Shown here piece by piece: positions 1-9,008 of a stretch of 64,000 bases of DNA; the first letter of the stretch is position 1; each line of letters begins with the position of its first letter. Location: assembly GCA_963695805.1 (NCBI GenBank), contig CAVOHV010000002.1, forward strand, positions 375,584-439,583, written 5' to 3'. The position numbers and the translations under genes were made by a program. The notes beneath the pieces were generated by a model that was not told where the DNA came from, made no database searches, and worked only from the letters and a program-made list of their open reading frames with translations. The DNA comes from DASUPK01 sp963695805 (GTDB taxonomy: Bacteria > Actinomycetota > Thermoleophilia > Solirubrobacterales > 70-9).

Positions 1-586
1 CGACGAGCGGGGCGGCAATCGCCTTGATGTTTTCGACGTACTCTTCGGCCGATTCGAACGGGAAGGTCACCTCGAGTTCATCCACCCGTACGTCCGAGAA
101 TCCGCCGCCCTCCAGCAGTCCCCCGATCGCTTCCGCGGTGGGGCGCGAGAGCGGGCCGGGCGTCCCGAGCGGGGGCGGGGGGACGTCGAGCCGCTCCATC
201 GCCGTCTTCATCGCGATCCCCAGCCACGGTACGCGTTCCGGCGCGCCCCAGGAGCTAATCGCGAAGCGGCTGCCGGGCTTGAGGAAGCCGCGGACCTTGG
301 CCGCAGCGCCCTCGCCGTCGGGGTCGAAGATGATTCCCCAGCGCGAGACAGCGGCATCGAAGCTCTCGTGCGGGAAGTCGAGTGAGTTCGCGTCGGACTG
401 CATGAACTCGATGTTCTCCACACTGTTGGCGGCAGCTCGCTGCCGGCCGAAGTTGAGCATCTCGGCCGAGATGTCGGTGGCGATGACGCTGCCCTCGGGC
501 CCGACCTTGCGGGCCGCCGTCAGCGCTGGCTCACCGTAGCCCGCGGCCACGTCGAGGACGCGGTCGCCCTCCGAAATGGCGGCCAT
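1..586 (-). CDS. class I SAM-dependent methyltransferase, 3' end cut by window
   Basis: The minus-strand frame codes for a UbiE/Methyltransf_11-type methyltransferase. The SAM-binding motif I is seen as VLDVAAGYGEPAL, followed by an acidic residue after strand 2 (VIATDIS) and the SRWGIIFDPDGEG region. The C-terminus runs off the left edge. The first canonical start is the ATG at 584-586. However, family-like sequence continues upstream in the same frame to the stop at 731-733 (EFRAKQRDQWNGAATGW, then WSTYTDEHAGN), with no ATG, GTG or TTG in it. The true protein therefore probably starts upstream, with either a rare start or a one-base indel in the A run near 718-721. The substrate cannot be told. 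Confidence 0.8.
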   Translation of the reverse strand, partial: MAAISEGDRVLDVAAGYGEPALTAARKVGPEGSVIATDISAEMLNFGRQRAAANSVENIEFMQSDANSLDFPHESFDAAVSRWGIIFDPDGEGAAAKVRGFLKPGSRFAISSWGAPERVPWLGIAMKTAMERLDVPPPPLGTPGPLSRPTAEAIGGLLEGGGFSDVRVDELEVTFPFESAEEYVENIKAIAAPLV

Positions 587-888
587 CTCGACGATACGCT
601 CGCAGACATTGCCGGCGTGTTCATCCGTGTAGGTGGACCAGTCGTTCCACCCCGTTGCGGCGCCGTTCCACTGGTCCCTCTGCTTGGCGCGGAACTCGGT
701 CGCGTCGATCGACTTCGCTTTCGTCTCCCCTCACTAGTGGTGGGTACGGCGACGACGATATTCCTCCGCCGCGCGGGCCTGTGTGCGAAGGCGCACGGGG
801 GCGCCACCCGTGCATTAGGAACTTTTCACACGAGCTTTACCTCGTGGGACGAGTCTGCACCCATGGTTTTGGGTAGAGGGGTGGTCGA

Positions 889-1056
889 GTGAACGGACGA
901 CCGATCTGGGCTGTGAGCGCGTGGGGCGGGTTCATCTGCGTCCTGTTCGCGTTCACCTCGCTCGTGCATGATTCGCGCGATGCGAGCGGCGTGATGTTGC
1001 TGGGCGCGGCAGTGCTGGTGGGCTGGGCGTTCTGGCTCGCACGACACGAGCGGTGA
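889..1056 (+). CDS. small two-helix membrane protein
   Basis: A 55-residue frame starts at GTG 889 and stops at TGA 1054-1056. A purine-rich GAGGGG about 7 bases upstream can serve as ribosome binding site. Two hydrophobic stretches are visible (around residues 7-26, ending FAFTSL, and around 34-50, GVMLLGAAVLVGWAFW), and the C-terminus is basic (ARHER). The sequence looks like a genuine two-pass membrane microprotein, but I recognise no family. It lies between a divergent methyltransferase and a convergent beta-propeller gene. Function is unknown. Confidence 0.5.
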   Translation: MNGRPIWAVSAWGGFICVLFAFTSLVHDSRDASGVMLLGAAVLVGWAFWLARHER

Positions 1057-1061
1057 CCGCA

Positions 1062-2309
1062 CTAGCGAAAGACGCCCGTGTGGCCGAGCGAGTAGCGCCC
1101 CGGTTGAGGAAAGACGCACAGGCCGTGCGGGCCGTTGCCAACCGGGATCTGGGCGATCACCCTCCCGGTCCGGGTGTTGAATACGTAGACGACTGCGTTG
1201 TAGCGACCCGCCAGCCAGAGCACGCGGCCGTCCGCTGACACGCCTCCCATGTCGGGGCTGCCGCCGCCCGGGATCCGCCATTTCTGGACCGCCCTGCCGC
1301 GCGCGAAGGAGATCACCGACACTGAACCCTCCATCCGGTTGGAGACGTAGAGGTCGCGTGCGTCACGGCTGACATAAAGGCCGTGGGCACCGGTGCCGGT
1401 GGGGATGAAGCCCACCCTCCTGAGCCGGTGGGCATCGACGATCCAAACACCGCCGCGCGCCATGTCAGCCACGTAGAAGTCCTTCCCGTCAGGCGAGAGC
1501 TTCACGTCCTGTGGCATGCCCCCCGGGTCGAGGGCAATCGATCCCACCACCTTCTCGTTCGCGACATCGACCTCGACCGCCTTGCCGTCGAACTCGCAGC
1601 TGAGCAGCAGGAAGCGCCCATCGGCCGTGAAGTCCATGTGATTGGGCCCCGAGCACGGGACAGGCAGCGAGTGATGGAGCTTCATCGTGTGCGCGTCCCG
1701 GAAGTCGAGGCGCTGAAGCCGCTCGGAGACGACGATGGCGTAGCGGCCGTCGGGCGTGAAGTAGAGGTTGTACGGGTCCGTCACCGGAATGGTGCGTCCC
1801 GGCTTCCCCGTGCGCGGGTCGATCGCGGTGAGGCTGTTGCCTTGGTCATTGTTGACCCAGAGCGTCTTCAGGTCGTAGGAGGGAACAACGTGCTGAGGAT
1901 TGATTCCGACCGGGAACTGGTCGATCACCTTGTAGGTGCGCGGATTGATGACGCTGACCGTGTTGCTTTCGCTGTTCGGCACGTAGACCAGGTTCGGATC
2001 GTGCCGGACCGCCGGCGCGAGCAGCCCCGGGCGGTCGGCCGCATAGACGTTCTTCGGATTGATCGCCGGGGGCCCGACCCGGCCGTCCTTTCCGGTGGTC
2101 GGGATCGCGGAGGCCGAAGAGGTACGGGTCTTATCCCCGGACGATCCGCCTCCGAGTACTAAGGCGAGGACGACGGCGACGGCTCCGCTGAGGAGGATTG
2201 TCAGCCACACGAGACGGCGGCGACGGGCCCGAGCGATAGTCGCCCGTCGTCGGCGCTCGCGTCGGCGGCGCTCCCCTGGTTCACGAGGTCGAGGTGCGTC
2301 AGCTGTCAT
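1062..2309 (-). CDS. membrane-anchored YVTN/lactonase-like beta-propeller protein
   Basis: This 415-residue protein has a very basic N-terminus (about residues 10-32), one membrane segment (about 34-52, LVWLTILLSGAVAVVLALVL) and then an extracytoplasmic domain made of repeated blades. Each blade has the YVTN pattern: VYVPNSESNTVSVIN, LWVNNDQGNSLTAID, DLYVSNRMEGSVSVIS and others. Such proteins fold as seven-bladed propellers and often act as scaffolds or surface proteins; no catalytic motif is evident. It is divergent from the kelch-propeller gene at 2436, separated by 126 bases that should hold both promoters. The pairing of two exported propellers suggests a shared envelope role. Confidence 0.75.
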   Translation of the reverse strand: MTADAPRPREPGERRRRERRRRATIARARRRRLVWLTILLSGAVAVVLALVLGGGSSGDKTRTSSASAIPTTGKDGRVGPPAINPKNVYAADRPGLLAPAVRHDPNLVYVPNSESNTVSVINPRTYKVIDQFPVGINPQHVVPSYDLKTLWVNNDQGNSLTAIDPRTGKPGRTIPVTDPYNLYFTPDGRYAIVVSERLQRLDFRDAHTMKLHHSLPVPCSGPNHMDFTADGRFLLLSCEFDGKAVEVDVANEKVVGSIALDPGGMPQDVKLSPDGKDFYVADMARGGVWIVDAHRLRRVGFIPTGTGAHGLYVSRDARDLYVSNRMEGSVSVISFARGRAVQKWRIPGGGSPDMGGVSADGRVLWLAGRYNAVVYVFNTRTGRVIAQIPVGNGPHGLCVFPQPGRYSLGHTGVFR

Positions 2310-2435
2310 GCCACTGGGAGCCCACGTCCAGACTAGGCCTCAACCCAACGTCACCGGCAGAACATGAAGGGAAGCTGAATTCGGGGAGCCTGCGCAAACG
2401 CCCTCACCCGCTCCGATTCCCGGATAGTTCCGACC

Positions 2436-3497
2436 GTGTCCGCGCCACCCACCGCACGCAGGCGGACCCCTCGGCCGCGCCGAAGGATGAGCGGTGCTCG
2501 GCGGCGGGGTCTTCTTCGTCTCGCCGTGGTCGTCGCGGTGGTCCTCGTATTCGTCTTCCTGACCGCCACAGGGCTCTTCTCCGGCGGGTCGAAGACGCAC
2601 ACGGCTTCCATCGCCAGGTCGAGTCCGCCTGCTCGGACCGCGCCCCCTAATGCGGCCACCTCATCGCTTCGACTGCCCAATCCGCTTCACGGGGCGACGG
2701 CGACCACGAGCGGCAACCGGCTCCTCGTGATCGGCGGCGCCGACCGGGCTGACGTCTCCAGCGACACGGTGCTGGCGCTCGACCCGAGCAGCGGGAAGGT
2801 CTCATCGGGCGGCACCTTGGTGCACCCCATGCACGATGCGGCCGCCGCCACCGTCGGTGGGCGCAGCCTGGTCTTCGGCGGTGGCGCGGCGACGGGCTTC
2901 GACACCGTCCAGGAGCTCCTCCCCGGAGGAGCCGCTCACCAGATCGGCCGTCTGCCCGTGGCGGCCTCGGATCTCTCTGCGGTCACCAGCGGAGGCGCGG
3001 CCTATGTGCTTGGCGGATACGACGGCCAGAGGCCGGTCGCGTCCGTCTTTCGGACCACCGACGGCCGGAGCTTCGCGAGGGTCGCCGAGCTGCCCACGGC
3101 GGTTCGCTACACGGCCGCCGCCGCGATCGGCAACCGGGTCTATGCGTTCGGGGGCGAGCTCTTCACCGGGGCGAACACCGCCCAGATCCAGGAGTACGAC
3201 ACCGGCACGGGGAGGACATCCGTCATCGGACATCTTCCGGAAGGAGTCGACCACGCTTCGGCGCTGGTGCTGAATGGCGTCATCTACCTGGTCGGGGGCC
3301 GGCGAAATGGCACCGCGAGCGACCGCATCCTTCGCTTTGATCCGTCGCGGCATGCCGTCGTTCCCGCCGGGAGGTTGCCCTCGCCAGTATTCGACGCGGC
3401 TTCCGGGACCGTCGCCGGGGTGGGCTATCTGGCCGGTGGCATCGGCGCGCAGGGAACGAGTGTGGACTCCGTGGTGTCGTTGTCAGAAATTCCTTAG
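2436..3497 (+). CDS. membrane-anchored kelch-repeat beta-propeller protein
   Basis: This 353-residue protein starts at GTG 2436. It has an arginine-rich N-terminus and one membrane segment (about residues 27-46, LLRLAVVVAVVLVFVFLTAT). The rest is a run of kelch repeats with the usual diglycine turns: LLVIGGADRADVSSD, SLVFGGGAATGFDTVQ, AYVLGGYDGQRPVASVF, VYAFGGELFTGANT, IYLVGGRRNGTASDRI and GYLAGGIGAQGTSVDSV. That is about six blades outside the membrane. No enzyme motif is seen. The next gene (3515) follows after 17 bases, so the two may be co-transcribed. Confidence 0.75.
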   Translation: MSAPPTARRRTPRPRRRMSGARRRGLLRLAVVVAVVLVFVFLTATGLFSGGSKTHTASIARSSPPARTAPPNAATSSLRLPNPLHGATATTSGNRLLVIGGADRADVSSDTVLALDPSSGKVSSGGTLVHPMHDAAAATVGGRSLVFGGGAATGFDTVQELLPGGAAHQIGRLPVAASDLSAVTSGGAAYVLGGYDGQRPVASVFRTTDGRSFARVAELPTAVRYTAAAAIGNRVYAFGGELFTGANTAQIQEYDTGTGRTSVIGHLPEGVDHASALVLNGVIYLVGGRRNGTASDRILRFDPSRHAVVPAGRLPSPVFDAASGTVAGVGYLAGGIGAQGTSVDSVVSLSEIP

Positions 3498-3514
3498 GGA
3501 GGCGGCGTAGCCTT

Positions 3515-4726
3515 TTGTCAGTGAAGTTTCTGAGGCGGATCTCAACCCGGAGGCTCCTCGCGCTGTGCGCGGCGTGCGTGGCTGGGGGAGTCGGCGCCAC
3601 CGCCATCGCGATGGCCGCGAGCGGCGGAGGGGCGAAGCCGCCCGCGGAGCCCCTGCCGGTCGCGGTGCACGATGCGCTCACAGCGCCGACCGTGGAGGGG
3701 GTGAGCGCGCGTATCCAATTCACCAACCACCTGATCAGCGGCGCCGACGTGCAGGGGGCGGACCAGATTCTGAGCGGAGCCTCGGGCCGGCTCTGGGCGT
3801 CGTCCGACGGACACCTGCGACTCGAGCTTCAGGCGGACTCGAACGCCGAGGGCGCCACGAGCGACAGCCAGGTTCTCACGGACGGTCATCGCGCCTGGGT
3901 CTACGACTCCGGGTCCAACACGGTCTTCGAGGGGTCCCTTCCGGCAGGCCACGGCGGACAGGATGGAAGCGGCTCGGCGAACGAGCAGCCGCCGTCCCTG
4001 GCTGAGATCGAGAAGGACATCGCGAAGCTGGCCGACCACGCCCTCCTGAGCGGAGCTCAGCCGAGCGATGTCGCAGGGCAGCCCGCCTACACGGTTCGCC
4101 TGGAGCCCAAGCGCGACGGAGGCCTTCTCGGTGGCGCCGAGATCGCCTGGGATGCGGTACACGGGACACCGCTGCGCGCCGCGGTCTACGCCAAGGGCGA
4201 CAGCTCACCGGTGCTGGAGCTAAAGGCCACCGACATCAAATACGGCTCCGTGCCGACGTCGGTCTTCGACATCAGCCCGCCTCCCGGGGCGCAGGTCAAC
4301 GACGTCAGTGCTCCCGGCCGCCGAGGGCCGGGCCAGGGCGATGCCCAGCCGGTCACCGGTCTGCAGGCCGTCCAGCAGCAGACGTCGTTCCCCGTGGCCG
4401 CCCCGGACACGCTGGCCGGCCTGTCCCGCAACGAGGTCCGGCTGATCCAGAGCGGCAAGGATGCCGGAGCGCTGGTCACCTACGGGCAGGGTCTCAGCGG
4501 GATCGCGGTGATCGAGCGGCCTGCCGAGCCGGCACATGGCTCGTCCGCGCCGAGCGGCGATCAGGGTCAGCTCACGCTTCCGAAGGTGTCGATCAACGGT
4601 GCCCCGGGTGAGGAGCTGGATACGGCCCTCGGGACCATGGTGAGGTTCCAGCGGAATGGCGTCGAGTACACGGTTCTCGCTTCGGCGTCTCCGGCAACGG
4701 TGCAGACCGCTGCCCGAGACCTGTAG
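3515..4726 (+). CDS. exported LolA/LppX-like lipid- or signal-binding protein
   Basis: This protein of about 400 residues starts at TTG 3515 or GTG 3521, after an AGGGAGG site at about 3497-3503. It has a signal or anchor segment (about residues 15-34, LALCAACVAGGVGATAIAMA) and an extracytoplasmic region. The pattern (QILSGASGRLWAS, HLRLELQADS, VLTDGHRAWVYDSGSNTVFEG, YTVRLEPKRDGGLLGGAEIAWDAVHGTPL) matches the LolA-like fold seen in outer-membrane lipoprotein carriers, RseB and DUF2092 proteins. The ABC ATPase gene follows at once, and the ABC genes are followed by a two-component system. This suggests a substrate-binding or sensing partner for that transporter. The exact function is unknown. 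Confidence 0.6.
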   Translation: MSVKFLRRISTRRLLALCAACVAGGVGATAIAMAASGGGAKPPAEPLPVAVHDALTAPTVEGVSARIQFTNHLISGADVQGADQILSGASGRLWASSDGHLRLELQADSNAEGATSDSQVLTDGHRAWVYDSGSNTVFEGSLPAGHGGQDGSGSANEQPPSLAEIEKDIAKLADHALLSGAQPSDVAGQPAYTVRLEPKRDGGLLGGAEIAWDAVHGTPLRAAVYAKGDSSPVLELKATDIKYGSVPTSVFDISPPPGAQVNDVSAPGRRGPGQGDAQPVTGLQAVQQQTSFPVAAPDTLAGLSRNEVRLIQSGKDAGALVTYGQGLSGIAVIERPAEPAHGSSAPSGDQGQLTLPKVSINGAPGEELDTALGTMVRFQRNGVEYTVLASASPATVQTAARDL

Positions 4727-5689
4727 TTGATGGCGGAGTCTCCGCCGATTGAGGTCCGGGGGCTGGTCAAGCGCTACGGGGATATCACCGCGGTCGACCG
4801 CGTCGACCTCACCGTCAATCCCGGGGACGTATTCGGATATCTCGGTCCGAACGGGGCCGGCAAGACCACGTCGCTCCGGATGATGCTGGGCTTGATCCGG
4901 CCAAGCGAGGGGTCGGTGCGGCTCTTCGGTCGCGATCCCCAGGTCAGCGTTACGGCCCTTGACGGCGTGGCTGGCTTCGTCGAGGCGCCGTCCTTCTATC
5001 CGTATCTGAGCGGACGGGACAACCTGCGGCTCTGTTCCGCCCTAGACGGCGAGAGCACGACGACCATCGAGGAGGTCCTCGAGATCGTCGAGCTCCGAGA
5101 TCGTGCCAAGGACAAGGTGAAGGGCTATTCCCACGGCATGCGGCAGCGGCTCGGCATCGCATCGGCGCTGCTGCGCAATCCGCGCCTCCTGCTGCTGGAC
5201 GAGCCGGCGACCGGCCTCGACCCAGCGGGGATGCGGGACATGCGAGAGCTGATCCGGGAGCTCGGCGAGCGCGGGATCACCGTCCTGCTCTCGAGTCACC
5301 AGATGATGGAGGTCGAGGAGCTCTGCAACCGCGTGGCGATCATCCGCAGTGGCAGGGTGGCCTATGAGGGCTCGCTCGCCGAGCTTCGCGGTAGGGCGGG
5401 GGTCAGCTACCGGCTACGCACCACCGACGACGGAAGGGCGAAGGGCGTTTGCCTCGCCCAGCCGGGCATCGAAGAGGTCGCGGAAGCACGCGAGACTGGG
5501 TTGACCTTCAGGGCCTCGGACGAGCACGCGGTGGCGGCCCTATCGATCGCCCTGGCGGAGTCCGGCGCGCCGGTCCTGGAGCTCACGCCCCGCCAGGCCA
5601 CCCTCGAGGATCTATTCTTCGAGCTCACTGAGGGAGACGGCGCAGGGCGAGCGGTCAGGACGAAGCAGCTGATCGAGGAGATGGCATGA
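4727..5689 (+). CDS. ABC transporter ATP-binding protein
   Basis: This 320-residue ABC-2 type ATPase shows a Walker A motif at about residues 40-47 (GPNGAGKT), the signature YSHGMRQRLGIA, Walker B LLLLDEPATGLDP and the switch histidine in LLSSHQM. The C-terminal extension after about residue 220 (SYRLRTTDDGRA and onward, ending LEDLFFELTEG) is typical of drug or bacitracin exporters such as the BcrA/CcmA-like group. The start is TTG 4727 or ATG 4730, right after the stop of the upstream gene. The permease gene overlaps its stop codon (ATGA at 5686), so both are translated together. Confidence 0.9.
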   Translation: MMAESPPIEVRGLVKRYGDITAVDRVDLTVNPGDVFGYLGPNGAGKTTSLRMMLGLIRPSEGSVRLFGRDPQVSVTALDGVAGFVEAPSFYPYLSGRDNLRLCSALDGESTTTIEEVLEIVELRDRAKDKVKGYSHGMRQRLGIASALLRNPRLLLLDEPATGLDPAGMRDMRELIRELGERGITVLLSSHQMMEVEELCNRVAIIRSGRVAYEGSLAELRGRAGVSYRLRTTDDGRAKGVCLAQPGIEEVAEARETGLTFRASDEHAVAALSIALAESGAPVLELTPRQATLEDLFFELTEGDGAGRAVRTKQLIEEMA

Positions 5690-6501
5690 GGCCGGTGCTG
5701 ACCGTCTACCGCTGGGAGCTGCGCAAGCTCCGCGCCCAGAAGCGGACGTATCTGGGCCTGGGCGCTGCTGCTGCGGTGCCGATCATCTTCGTCGTCGCTC
5801 TCGTGACCGGAGGCGGCCGCCCGAACGACGTTGCCTTTGGCCGCTACGTCCACGACACGGGGCTCGCTGTGCCCCTCGTGCTTCTCCTATTCGGATCGAT
5901 CTGGCTGTTCCCGCTGATCACGGCCCTGGTCGCGGGCGACATCGTCGCCTCCGAGGACCGCAACGCGACGCTGAAGATGATCCTCACCCGCTCGGTCGAG
6001 CGGCACCAGGTGTTCGCAGGCAAGGCTCTCGCGACGGTCACCTACGCGGTTCTCGCGATCGCCATCGCCGGGGTGGTCGCCCTGGCAGCCGGGATCCTCG
6101 CCTCGGGGTTCAACCCGGTGACCACGCTCTCGGGAACTGTCGTCTCAGCGCCAAAGGGCCTCGAGCTGGTCGGAGCCAGCCTGCTCGTCTACCTGCTTCC
6201 GATCCTCGCGATCGCCTGCATCGGCCTCCTGCTCTCGACGGTCTTTCGCAACAGCGGCGCCGCAATCGTCGGGACCCTGATGTTCTCGCTGCTGGTCCAG
6301 TTGGTGGGCATCCTGCCCGGGTTGAGCGGCCTGCATCCCTATCTGCTCAGCACGCAGTTCAACGCCTGGCAGGGACTGCTTCGCACTCCCGCGGACTGGG
6401 ATCCGATCCTGCGTTCTCTCTGGGTCTGCGCCCTGTACGGGCTGCCGGCGCTGGCGGCGGCGGCGCTCGTCTTCATGCGTCGCGACGTCGCAGAGAGCTA
6501 G
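5686..6501 (+). CDS. ABC-2 type transporter permease
   Basis: This 271-residue membrane protein has six predicted helices: about residues 20-38 (YLGLGAAAAVPIIFVVALV), 58-80, 110-135, 160-185 (SLLVYLLPILAIACIGLLLS), 190-212 and 240-262. The short loop with RNATLKMILTRSVERHQVFAGK after helix 2 is typical of ABC-2 permeases. Its ATG overlaps the TGA of the ATPase gene, so it is the membrane half of the same exporter. The response-regulator gene follows 47 bases later, which suggests a sensor-regulated export system for a membrane-active compound. That role is inferred from context only. Confidence 0.85.
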   Translation: MRPVLTVYRWELRKLRAQKRTYLGLGAAAAVPIIFVVALVTGGGRPNDVAFGRYVHDTGLAVPLVLLLFGSIWLFPLITALVAGDIVASEDRNATLKMILTRSVERHQVFAGKALATVTYAVLAIAIAGVVALAAGILASGFNPVTTLSGTVVSAPKGLELVGASLLVYLLPILAIACIGLLLSTVFRNSGAAIVGTLMFSLLVQLVGILPGLSGLHPYLLSTQFNAWQGLLRTPADWDPILRSLWVCALYGLPALAAAALVFMRRDVAES

Positions 6502-6548
6502 CTTTTCATCCGGCGTTCATCTTCGCGGGACAATCTCGGTGAGCCGAT

Positions 6549-7232
6549 ATGCGAGTGCTGATCGTCGAGGACGAGGCCAAGATGGCCGGCCTGATCCGCA
6601 AGGGCCTGCGGCAGGAGGGGATGGCCGCGGATATCGCCGCCAAGGGCGAGGACGCGCTCTGGATGGCGGGCTCGACCGAGTACGACGCGATCGTCCTCGA
6701 CCTGATGCTGCCGGGCATCGATGGATTCGAGGTCTGCCGGCGCCTGCGAGACGATGGCGTCTGGTCGCCGATACTGATGCTCACAGCCCGCGACGGTGTG
6801 ACCGACCGCGTCGCGGGTCTGGACGCCGGAGCCGACGACTATCTCGTGAAGCCCTTCTCCTATGCGGAGTTGCTGGCCCGTCTGCGCGCGCTCGCGAGGC
6901 GCGGTAACGGCGACCGGTCGACCGAGCTCCGCGTCGGCGACCTGCGGCTCGACCCAGCGAAGCACCAGGTCTGGAGACGGGACGAGGAGATCGAGCTCTC
7001 GGCCAAGGAGTTCGCCGTGCTCGAGGTCTTCATGCGCCGCCCGGGCGTGGTTCTCTCCCGCTTTCAGCTGCTCGAGCACGCCTGGGACTACGAGTACGAG
7101 AACCGCTCAAACATCGTTGACTCCTATGTGCGGCTGCTACGGAGGAAGATCGACAAGCCGTTTGGGACGGAGTCGATCCAGACGGTGCGCGGGGCGGGCT
7201 ACCGCCTACGCGAGAACGGCGGGGAGCCGTGA
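6549..7232 (+). CDS. OmpR-family response regulator
   Basis: This 227-residue regulator has a complete receiver: acidic pair E7/D8 in LIVEDEA, phosphoacceptor D51 in VLDLMLPGIDG, T79 in LMLTARD and K101 in YLVKPFS. It is followed by a winged-helix DNA-binding domain (about residues 128-222; EFAVLEVFMRRPGVVLSR, then NIVDSYVRLLRRKID and TVRGAGYRLR). The kinase gene begins inside its last codon (GTGA at 7229), a standard two-component arrangement. Because the neighbouring kinase gene is broken in this sequence, the regulator may lack its partner unless those indels are sequence errors. Confidence 0.92.
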   Translation: MRVLIVEDEAKMAGLIRKGLRQEGMAADIAAKGEDALWMAGSTEYDAIVLDLMLPGIDGFEVCRRLRDDGVWSPILMLTARDGVTDRVAGLDAGADDYLVKPFSYAELLARLRALARRGNGDRSTELRVGDLRLDPAKHQVWRRDEEIELSAKEFAVLEVFMRRPGVVLSRFQLLEHAWDYEYENRSNIVDSYVRLLRRKIDKPFGTESIQTVRGAGYRLRENGGEP

Positions 7233-8597
7233 GCCGGATTCCGATCCGGCTCCGGATGACCCTCGCCTTCGCATTGGTCAGCGCGGTGGTGCTCGCGGCG
7301 CTCGGCTACTTCGTCTACGCGCGCTTCGACGCCCAGCTCAGCGAGCAGATCGACCAGAGCCTCCGAACCCACGGCGACGACATCACGTCCCTGGTGACGG
7401 AACGGCGACCTCGCTAGGAACGCGAAGCTGCTCGGCCGCGAGGAGAGCTTCGCGCAAGTGCTTACGCCGGACGGTCGCATCTACGCCAGCACGCCTCAGC
7501 TCGGGCAGCACCCGCAGCTCAGCCCGGCGGAGGCCGGGCGGGCGGCACACGAGTCCTTCCTCGTCACACGCCAGCACGTGCGGAGCATCAGCGGACAGGC
7601 CCGGCTTCTGGCGCGTCCCGCAGAAGGCCCGGGCGGGAGGTTCGTCGTCCTCGTGGCCGCGACTCTCGACGATCGCAACGACTCCCTGAACAACCTTGGG
7701 ACGATCCTGCTGATCGGCGGCCCGGTCGCACTGCTACTCGCCTCCGTGGCGGGCTATGCGGTCTCGGGCCGGGCGCTGCAGGCCGGTCGAGGCAATGCGC
7801 CGGCAAGCGGCGGCAATCTCGGCGGCTGAGCCGGATCAGAGGCTGCCGTTGCCCGAGGCCGATGACGAGATCCACAGACTGGGGGAGACGCTCAACGGGA
7901 TGCTCGGCCGCCTCGAGGCGGCGCTCGAGCGCGAGCGTGCCTTCGTCGACGACGCCAGCCATGAACTCCGCACCCCGCTCGCGATGCACAAGACGGAGCT
8001 CGAGCTCGCGCTCCGCTACGCGACGACTTCCGGAGGAGATGCGAGCGGCGATCTCGTCGGCGTCGTGGAGGTAGACCGCCTGATCCAGCTGGCCGAGGAC
8101 CTGTTGGTGCTCGCCCGCTCGGAGGAGGGCAAGCTGGCGCTCGACCTGCGGCGGGTGGGCATAGTCGGAGTTGCTCGCGCACCTACGCGAGCGCTTCGCG
8201 GCCCGAATTGACGACTCCGGAGGCTCGTTGGTGATCGAACCGACGGACGGGTTGACAGTCGAGGGCGACCGGCTCCGGCTCGAGCAGGCGCTCACCAACC
8301 TGTTGCAGAACGCGATCGAACACGGGGGTGGGGAGATCACCATCCGCGCCGGTGAGGCGAACGGCGGGAGTGGCGATCCACGTCGAGGATCGCGGCCCGG
8401 GATTCGCCCCCGAGTTCATCGGGCGTGCCTTCGAGCGCTTCAGCCAGGGCGATTCCTCCCGCGGGAGCGACGGTACGGGACTCGGCCTCGCCATCGTCGA
8501 GGCGATCGCTCGCGCTCACCGTGGCAGCGCCCACGCGGCCAACCGTGACGGCTCGGGGGCGGACGTCTGGATCGTCGTGCCCGCGCGATCGGCATAG
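7229..8597 (+). pseudogene. sensor histidine kinase, broken by four one-base insertions
   Basis: All parts of an OmpR/EnvZ-type kinase are present but spread over three reading frames in sequence. Residues from 7229 give the first membrane helix (LRMTLAFALVSAVVLAALGY). The next frame (about 7400-7780) gives the extracytoplasmic sensor and second helix. The next (about 7781-8165) gives HAMP and the phosphoacceptor H-box (DDASHELRTPLAMHK). The next (8171-8354) gives the N box (NLLQNAIEHGG), and the last (8355-8597) gives DRGPGF and GTGLGLAIVEA. Each break is repaired by removing one base near 7400, 7781 (an A), 8166 and 8354 (an A). The preserved protein sequence means either very recent decay or sequencing error. 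Confidence 0.85.
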
Positions 8598-8680
8598 GCG
8601 ATGGCTTTCACTTCGATTCATCGACGCGGGGTAAAAGCTCGGCGGAACAGTCAACCTGGGAGGGAAAAGGAGAAGGACCG

Positions 8681-9004
8681 ATGCACCTATCACGCAAGGT
8701 ATTGATCGTCGGAGGCTCCGTCCTCGCCCTCGCCGCGGCTGGCGCGGGTACGGCGATCGCGACCAGCAATGACGGCGAGGGCGGCGCCACCGGTCCCGGC
8801 GCGGACCAGGCCACCGCCGCGGCCCTCAAGATCACCCAGGGCGGCCACGCGAACGCCGTCGAGCGCGATTCCGAGAACGGCGCCACCTGGGAGGTCGAGG
8901 TCACCAAGCCCGACGGGCAGACCGTCGACGTCCGCCTCGACCAGAACTACCAGCTGGTCGTCGTCGAGGGCGACAGCGAGAGCAGCAGCGACACCGGCAA
9001 CTAG
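8681..9004 (+). CDS. exported PepSY-domain protein
   Basis: This 107-residue protein starts at ATG 8681 behind a long purine-rich ribosome site (AAAAGGAGAAGG). An N-terminal signal or anchor segment (about residues 6-27, KVLIVGGSVLALAAAGAGTA) is followed by one PepSY domain: AAALKITQGGHANAVERD, then WEVEVTKPDGQTVDVRLDQ and LVVVEGD. PepSY proteins are usually extracytoplasmic inhibitors or sensors. It lies 83 bases after the kinase remnant and directly before a lipoprotein gene, a common position next to two-component systems, and so may modulate signal input. Confidence 0.8.
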   Translation: MHLSRKVLIVGGSVLALAAAGAGTAIATSNDGEGGATGPGADQATAAALKITQGGHANAVERDSENGATWEVEVTKPDGQTVDVRLDQNYQLVVVEGDSESSSDTGN

Positions 9005-9008
9005 CTCC

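Noticed and set aside
7229..8597. Programmed ribosomal frameshifting in the histidine kinase
   Set aside because: Four shifts in one gene without slippery sequences or stimulatory structures are not plausible; insertions explain all sites.
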